Shown here one piece after another: positions 59,680 through 64,000 of a stretch of DNA of 64,000 nucleotides. Where the stretch lies: NCBI RefSeq assembly GCF_005047355.1, contig NZ_SUMC01000014.1:60503-124502 (forward strand), given 5' to 3'. Under the pieces are notes generated by a model that did not search any database, was not told where the DNA came from, and saw only the letters and a program-made list of their open reading frames with translations. A program made the translations under genes and the position numbers. Every line of letters begins with the position of its first letter. Positions within the stretch are counted from its first letter, which is position 1. The DNA is from Actinacidiphila oryziradicis (GTDB lineage: Bacteria > Actinomycetota > Actinomycetes > Streptomycetales > Streptomycetaceae).

Positions 59680-59815
59680 TCACACGCGGTTGGTCTCCAG
59701 CCTGATGGCGTCGTCCGCGAAGCGCTCGGCGCCGAGCGGCGAGACATCGACAAACGGTTCCCTGCCCAGATACAGGTCGCGAAGCACCTCCCCCACCGCC
59801 GGTCCCCTGCCGGCG
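59680..59815 (-). pseudogene. C-terminal remnant of a sarcosine-oxidase/DadA-like flavoprotein
   Basis: The minus frame ending at TGA 59680-59682 reads GPAVGEVLRDLYLGREPFVD and VSPLGAERFADDAIRLE, the typical end of FAD-dependent amine/amino-acid oxidases (GPAxGExLADLxxGxEPxxDxSPxxxxRF). The catalytic part is missing. It stops 17 bp before the start of the downstream gene, as an operon partner would, so the intact oxidoreductase may once have preceded it. Confidence 0.65.
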
Positions 59816-59886
59816 GGCGGCGATCGCATGTGCCCTGGTTCAGAGCGCCGGACACGCGCCGTCGGCCGGCGCGAGGCCCCGGCGGC

Positions 59887-60058
59887 GTCCGCCCGCGCGT
59901 CGGCACCTTCGTCGCCGTTCTCTCCCGCCGCGAGCTGACCGAGCTGTTCCAGATGAAGGAGTTGCTGGAGGGCGCCGCCGTCCGGTTGCTCGTCTTCCGG
60001 GGCAATGTGCCCGAGCCGATGCTGCTGGAGGCCAATATGCGCGCGGCGGGGGCCAGCG
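59887..60058 (+). pseudogene. GntR/FCD regulator fragment
   Basis: The plus frame reads VRPRVGTFVAVLSRRELTEL, FQMKELLEGAAVRLL and PEPMLLEANMRAAGA. This is the junction between the winged helix and the FCD domain of GntR regulators (RxGTFVAxLSxRELxELFQxxELLEGxA). The DNA-binding helices and most of the ligand domain are missing. It abuts the stop of the SulP gene. Confidence 0.65.
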
Positions 60059-60059
60059 G

Positions 60060-61811
60060 TCAGCTCGCTCCCACCGGCTGGGCGGGCGGGGCGGGCGGGG
60101 CGGGGAGCAGGCCGGCGCCCTGCAGGTGGGTGCGGCCGTAGGCGATCGCGTCGGGGGTCGTGGCGAAGATCCTCCCGGCCTCGTTCAGCCGGTCCAGGAC
60201 GCCGAGGGCATCCAGCCGGTTCTGGTGGTCCGCGCGCACCCCGGAGACCAGCACGAGGGCGCCGTGGTGGGTGAGCTTGTCGATGGCGTCCCCGAGCACC
60301 TTGGCGCCGGAGGCGTCCATCGCGCTGACCCGGGACATCCGGAGGATCACCACCCGTACGTCCGCCACCTCGCTCAGTTCCAGCAGGAAGCGGTGGGCGG
60401 CGGCGAACAGCAGTGGCCCATCGAGGCGGTAGGCGACGATGTGCTCGGCCAGCAGCGCCTGTTCCTCCTCATGGTGGTCCTCGGACGGCAGGTCGGCGTG
60501 CAGCGGCACCTGTTCGGCCCGCGCCGTGCTCGCCACCGTCCGCAGCGCCAGCACGCCGGAGACGACCAGGCCCGCTATGACGGCTGTGACCAGGTTGAAC
60601 GCCAGGGTGGCGGCGGCGGTCAGCGCCATGATCAGCGCCTCCCCGCGACCGCTGCGGGCCAGTGCCCGAAGCGAACCGACCTCGACCATCCGGATCGCGG
60701 TCGCGATCAGAACCCCGGCCAGCGCCGCCAGCGGAATCCCGGCCACCAGCGGGGCTGCGGCGAACACGATCACCGCGAGTACCGCGGCGTGGACCAGGGC
60801 GGCGAGCCGGGAGGCCGCACCAGTACGGACGTTGACGGCGGTGCGCGCTATAGCGCCGGTGGCGGCGACGCCACCGAACAGCGGAACGGCCAGGTTGGCC
60901 AGGCCCTGTCCGAAAAGCTCCCGATCGCTGTCGTGCCGCTCGGAGACGCTCATCGCGTCGGCGGCGGTCGCCGACATCAGCGACTCCAGCGCGGCCAGTG
61001 CGGCGACCGCGAGTGCGGAGGGCATCAGCGCCGGGACGTGGGCGGGGTCCAGGAAGGCCAGGGAGGGGGCGGGCAGTCCGGCGGGCAGGTGCCCGATCGT
61101 GGCCACCCGCAGGTGCGCCAGCTGGGCCACGACAGTGGCGGCGGCGACCGCGACCAGCGAGAAGGGAATGGCGGGCCGCAGCCGGGCACCCACGAGCATG
61201 ATGACAACCACGGCGGCAGCCACGGCGAGCGCGGGCCAGTTCGGGTGCGCGGCAAAGCGGCCGACCGCCTTGAGAGCGACAACCACCGGGTTGTCTCCGG
61301 CAGGGGGCTTCACCCCGAGCGCGCCGGGAATCTGCTGCAGGGCGATGACGGCGGCGATGCCGACGGTGAAGCCCTCCACCACCGGCACCGGCACATACGC
61401 CATGTAGCGCCCGGCCCGCAGCAGCGCCAGCGCAACGAGCGCGGCTCCGGCGAGCAGGCCGACCGTGAGCAGTCCGGAGGTGCCGTACTGGTGCATGATC
61501 GGCACCAGCACCACGGTCATCGCCCCGGTGGGGCCGGAGACCTGGAGGTTGGAGCCGCCGAAGACGGCCGCGAGCGCGCCGGCGATGACGGCGGTAACCA
61601 GACCGGCCTGCGCGCCCGCGCCGGAGGAGATGCCGAAGCCGAGCGCGAGCGGCAGCGCGATGACGGCGACGGTCAGCCCGGCCAGCAGGTCTTTGCGCGG
61701 GGAGCGGCCCATCGTCGCCCAGATCGCCCGGTTGGGCAGAACACCGGCCACGCGGTCCCGCAACGCCCGGCCGGTGCTCTTCGCCCGCCCGGCGCTCTTC
61801 GTGGTGCTCAC
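60060..61811 (-). CDS. SulP-family anion transporter with STAS domain
   Basis: 583 aa. The membrane domain (~residues 35-430, 12 or more helices) opens with RKDLLAGLTVAVIALPLALG and holds QVSGPTGAMTVVLVPI, the SulP helix 3 anion-site region, and QGLANLAVPLFGGVAATGAIART. The C-terminal STAS domain (~455-575) contains VVILRMSRVSAMDASGAKVL with the regulatory Asp-Ala-Ser loop. SulP proteins move sulfate, bicarbonate or dicarboxylates. The GTG/ATG start overlaps the stop of an ArsR-type gene by 4 nt, so transporter expression is likely regulated by that repressor. Confidence 0.93.
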   Translation of the reverse strand: MSTTKSAGRAKSTGRALRDRVAGVLPNRAIWATMGRSPRKDLLAGLTVAVIALPLALGFGISSGAGAQAGLVTAVIAGALAAVFGGSNLQVSGPTGAMTVVLVPIMHQYGTSGLLTVGLLAGAALVALALLRAGRYMAYVPVPVVEGFTVGIAAVIALQQIPGALGVKPPAGDNPVVVALKAVGRFAAHPNWPALAVAAAVVVIMLVGARLRPAIPFSLVAVAAATVVAQLAHLRVATIGHLPAGLPAPSLAFLDPAHVPALMPSALAVAALAALESLMSATAADAMSVSERHDSDRELFGQGLANLAVPLFGGVAATGAIARTAVNVRTGAASRLAALVHAAVLAVIVFAAAPLVAGIPLAALAGVLIATAIRMVEVGSLRALARSGRGEALIMALTAAATLAFNLVTAVIAGLVVSGVLALRTVASTARAEQVPLHADLPSEDHHEEEQALLAEHIVAYRLDGPLLFAAAHRFLLELSEVADVRVVILRMSRVSAMDASGAKVLGDAIDKLTHHGALVLVSGVRADHQNRLDALGVLDRLNEAGRIFATTPDAIAYGRTHLQGAGLLPAPPAPPAQPVGAS

Positions 61812-62161
61812 GTGCGCTTCGCCACCGCTTCGTCCTCCGCCTCGCGCAGTTCGGTGAGCAGGTCCTGTTGCCCGGCCAGGAGTTCCGTCAGGATCCGGCG
61901 CGCGGCCCGCATCAGGTCGGCGACATCGCCTCCGGCCAGGGCGTACACGACGGTGTCGCCGTCGCGGGTGGCGGTGACGATCCCCGATCGGCGCAGGATC
62001 GCCAGCTGCTGGGACAGGTTGGAGCGCTCGACCTCGATCTGCGCGAGCAGGTCACGCACCGGCATCGGCCCGTCCTGAAGCAGCTCCAGCACCCGGATCC
62101 GCACCGGGTGCCCGAGCATCCGGAAGAACTCCGCCTTCGCCTGGTAGAGCGGAACCGGCAC
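61808..62161 (-). CDS. ArsR/SmtB-type transcriptional repressor
   Basis: 117 aa from GTG 62161 (PVPLYQAKAEFF), which matches the family's usual start; an ATG at 62251 in frame lies only 7 bp from an operator palindrome and would add 30 atypical residues. The winged helix is AKAEFFRMLGHPVRIRVLEL, MPVRDLLAQIEVERSNLSQQ, LAILRRSGIVTATRDGDTVVYAL. There are no Cys residues for classical metal sites in the recognition helix; it could sense another signal. Overlaps the SulP gene by 4 nt; such HTH-SulP pairs are known in actinobacteria. Confidence 0.9.
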   Translation of the reverse strand: MPVPLYQAKAEFFRMLGHPVRIRVLELLQDGPMPVRDLLAQIEVERSNLSQQLAILRRSGIVTATRDGDTVVYALAGGDVADLMRAARRILTELLAGQQDLLTELREAEDEAVAKRT

Positions 62162-62257
62162 CGTCCTCAACCCCTCTCCTGCTCGATCTCCCCCGGCCCG
62201 CCCCGGCTGGGGGGGCAGGCAGACCGCCCGAACCGTCATGCGAGACAGCATGTACTA

Positions 62258-62277
62258 AATTGAAGAATTCTTCAATT
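62258..62277. promoter_or_regulatory. Perfect 20-bp palindromic operator for ArsR-SulP operon
   Basis: AATTGAAGAATTCTTCAATT is a perfect 20-bp palindrome, strikingly AT-rich in this GC-rich DNA, centred about 106 bp upstream of the ArsR start. The TTGAA-n-TTCAA form is typical of ArsR/SmtB operators. Autoregulation and control of the transporter are inferred. Confidence 0.8.
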
Positions 62278-62339
62278 GCATGACGAGCACGGTACGGCGC
62301 CGGCCCGACCTCAGTGGGGCAGAACGCCCAGGGCGATCG

Positions 62340-63110
62340 TCAGGACCGGCCGAGTACGGAGGAGAGATTGTCGGCGGTCCGGATGAGTGCCTGGATCTGG
62401 TTCTTGTCGTCCTGCTCCACGGCCGCCGAGGGAGCGATCACCGCCAGGGCGGCCACTGCCCGGCCGGCCTGGAAGACGGGCGCCGCGATCGTGCGGAGGC
62501 CGTTGACCACCGGCGACTTGACGGAGACGCCGGTGCTGCGGATGACATCGAGTTCCTCGGCCAGCTCCGGGCTGGCGTGCAGCTCGCGGCCGAGGATCGG
62601 TACCTCGTCGGGCTGCAGGTAGGCGCAGAACACCCTCCCCTGGGCGGAGGCGGTCGGGGACAGGCGCGCGCCGAGGCGGACGGTGACGCGGGCGACGCTG
62701 TCCGTACTGTCGTTGGAGGCGACCACGATGGGGCACTCCCCGTCCCAGACGCTGAGCACAACGGTCTCCTGGGCCTCGCGGACGAGCCGGTCCATGAACG
62801 GCTCGGCCACCTTGACCAGCGGCAGCCCGGCCCGGGCCGCGGCAGCGAGGGTCAGGACCTGCGGGCCGAGGGAGTACACGGACTCCCTCGGGTCGTAGCG
62901 CAGCAGGTCCACCGCGCGCAGTGCCTTGGTGTAGCGGTGTGCGGTGGCCTTGCTGGTGCCGAGAACCGCGGTGATCTCGTTCAGTGTGAGCCGGGGGCGG
63001 TGCGGGCTGAAGGCGCCCAGAATGTTCGCGGCGCGCTCGACGGCCTGGATGGCAGGCATCGCCTTCTCGTCGGCCGCGCCGGGTGCTCTAGGAGCCGAAG
63101 CTTCCGCCAT
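62340..63110 (-). CDS. IclR-family transcriptional regulator
   Basis: 256 aa from ATG 63110 (GTG 63122 is an alternative 4 codons upstream). The winged helix reads AIQAVERAANILGAFSPHRP, LTLNEITAVLGTSKATAHRY, TKALRAVDLLRYDPRESVYSL. The effector domain (LVREAQETVVLSVWDGECPI; VTVRLGARLSPTASAQGRVF; SPVVNGLRTIAAPVFQAGRA) is complete. IclR proteins respond to aromatic or small carboxylic metabolites. It is followed in the opposite sense of reading by the SulP operon and preceded, 41 bp upstream on the same strand, by an M20-type peptidase gene with which it may be co-transcribed. Confidence 0.93.
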   Translation of the reverse strand: MAEASAPRAPGAADEKAMPAIQAVERAANILGAFSPHRPRLTLNEITAVLGTSKATAHRYTKALRAVDLLRYDPRESVYSLGPQVLTLAAAARAGLPLVKVAEPFMDRLVREAQETVVLSVWDGECPIVVASNDSTDSVARVTVRLGARLSPTASAQGRVFCAYLQPDEVPILGRELHASPELAEELDVIRSTGVSVKSPVVNGLRTIAAPVFQAGRAVAALAVIAPSAAVEQDDKNQIQALIRTADNLSSVLGRS

Positions 63111-63151
63111 TGCCCTGGTCACTCTCCCTCGTTGTGAGCGGTCACCGCTGG

Positions 63152-64000
63152 TCAGCCGCTGGTGAGCAGCGGCCAACGCAGAGCCGCTTCCGCATAGATG
63201 CGGGCGGACTTTAGCAGTTCCCGGACATCGAGCACGTCCAGCCGCGGGTCGGCCGGATCCGGAGCACTCGACGGTCCCGTACGTACGGTGTCGATGCCGG
63301 CGGCGCGGAAGAGCACGCCGTCGGTGGAACCCGTCCAGCCTCTCAGCGTCGGAGCCGTACGCCCGTGAGCGCGCTCCCACACCTCGCGTGCCAGAGCCGC
63401 GACGGGCGCGGTGGGCGGCGTCACTCCGGCGGCCTGGACCCCCGCCAGGTCGACGGTGAGCCGGCAGTCGCGCAGCGGGGTGCCGGACAGTGCGGCGACC
63501 AGGTGGCGGCGCAGCCGTTCGGCCAGGTGGGTGGCATCGTCGCCGGGCACCGTCATCAGATAGATGTGGACGTCGAGCACGGCGGGCAGCAGATCGGGTT
63601 TGGCCGGGGAGCCGCTCATGATGGCGCCGATGCCCGCCTCACGGCCGGTCTGTCCGGCCCGCGCGCCCGGCTCGCCGACGAGTTCGGCCCGCCAGTCCTC
63701 GATCGCGGTGCAGACTGTGCCGGTGTGGGCGAGCAGCCCGCCGGGCGGGACGGCCGATTCCCTGGCCAGTACGGCGGTGTGCCGGGTCCGCAGCCGTACG
63801 CGCAGATAGGCCGCGCCCGGCTCCTCGTACAGCAGGCCCGGCGGACCGCACTTCGCGACGATGACGGCCGCCGGGGCCGGTTCGGCGGCGAGGTGCGCCG
63901 ACACGCCGCCCGGCTCGTCGGGGCCGGCGGTACCGCAGCTCGTCAGGGAGGAGCGGTGGGTGCCGGAGCCGGACAGCAACAGCGCGAGCCGGTGCGGGCG
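63152..64000 (-). CDS. M20-type peptidase/amidohydrolase, N-terminus beyond window
   Basis: 283 aa visible, 5' end cut by the window. The visible frame includes the tail of the catalytic domain (LLLSGSGTHRSS, AAVIVAKCGPPGLLYEEPG) and a dimerisation (lid) domain with AYLRVRLRTRHTAVLARESA and LDVHIYLMTVPGDDATHLAERLRRHL, then WTGSTDGVLFRAAGIDTVRTGP, the second catalytic segment with its metal-binding context. This fits ArgE/DapE/carboxypeptidase G2-type hydrolases, but the first metal ligands lie outside the window. The following IclR gene is 41 bp away. Confidence 0.75.
   Translation of the reverse strand, partial: RPHRLALLLSGSGTHRSSLTSCGTAGPDEPGGVSAHLAAEPAPAAVIVAKCGPPGLLYEEPGAAYLRVRLRTRHTAVLARESAVPPGGLLAHTGTVCTAIEDWRAELVGEPGARAGQTGREAGIGAIMSGSPAKPDLLPAVLDVHIYLMTVPGDDATHLAERLRRHLVAALSGTPLRDCRLTVDLAGVQAAGVTPPTAPVAALAREVWERAHGRTAPTLRGWTGSTDGVLFRAAGIDTVRTGPSSAPDPADPRLDVLDVRELLKSARIYAEAALRWPLLTSG

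Overview
The window is high-GC DNA with tight codon-biased genes, long antisense open frames, GTG starts, Tat-dependent and lipoprotein exports, and regulators typical of Streptomyces. I read it as an accessory part of a Streptomyces (or very close actinomycete) chromosome. It carries about 34 apparently intact genes and an unusually dense set of gene remnants. No rRNA, tRNA or CRISPR array was seen.

0-10.6 kb, carbohydrate metabolism: a sugar ABC-transporter binding lipoprotein divergent from a ROK regulator; a secreted alginate-lyase-like protein and a secreted GH18 chitinase with a ricin-type lectin, under a promoter overlapped by a DasR-like dre site; a Gfo/Idh/MocA dehydrogenase; then a pentose-phosphate block in which gnd and zwf are intact but the preceding pgi survives only as a frameshifted 3' end.

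10.6-30.4 kb, a mosaic: an MptB-like mannosyltransferase, an MFS pump with divergent MarR regulator, GNAT, metallo-beta-lactamase-fold hydrolase, trypsin-like protease, DUF574 methyltransferase, YchJ-like protein, an ArnT-like GT39 enzyme, a YncE-like beta-propeller with a DyP peroxidase, and a TetR/GH1 beta-glucosidase pair. Between them lie remnants of FAD oxidoreductases, IclR, PucR, amidase, type II thioesterase, TnpB-like, cyclase and amine oxidase genes. A small dispersed element with inverted ends and 3-bp TNA target duplications recurs here.

29.7-37.3 kb: a GntR regulator, a CitA/CitB-type two-component system, and a NitT/TauT-type ABC transporter (ATPase, permease, lipoprotein) separated from the kinase by a perfect 19-bp hairpin; then IS3 debris and an S4-domain protein.

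37.9-53.8 kb, the most striking system: one six-gene minus-strand operon with all junctions overlapping or within 3 nt. The first gene encodes a 2470-aa synthase (two tandem nitronate-monooxygenase/PfaD-like domains - KS - AT - ACP - KR), the second a 1673-aa synthase (KS - AT - DH - phosphopantetheinyl transferase), followed by a free ACP, an alpha/beta hydrolase, a GT1-type glycosyltransferase and a methyltransferase. Domain types and the ACP motif resemble polyunsaturated-fatty-acid synthases and related glycolipid-type iterative synthases rather than modular PKSs. Together they could make, release, glycosylate and methylate a long reduced or polyunsaturated acyl chain; the product is not predictable from sequence.

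54.3-64 kb, amine and anion functions: a copper/topaquinone amine oxidase with an APC permease; a protein of unknown function whose start lies in a tandem GTG repeat; a SulP/STAS anion transporter co-transcribed with an ArsR-type repressor whose promoter has a perfect 20-bp palindrome; an IclR regulator; and a truncated M20-type peptidase running off the window end.
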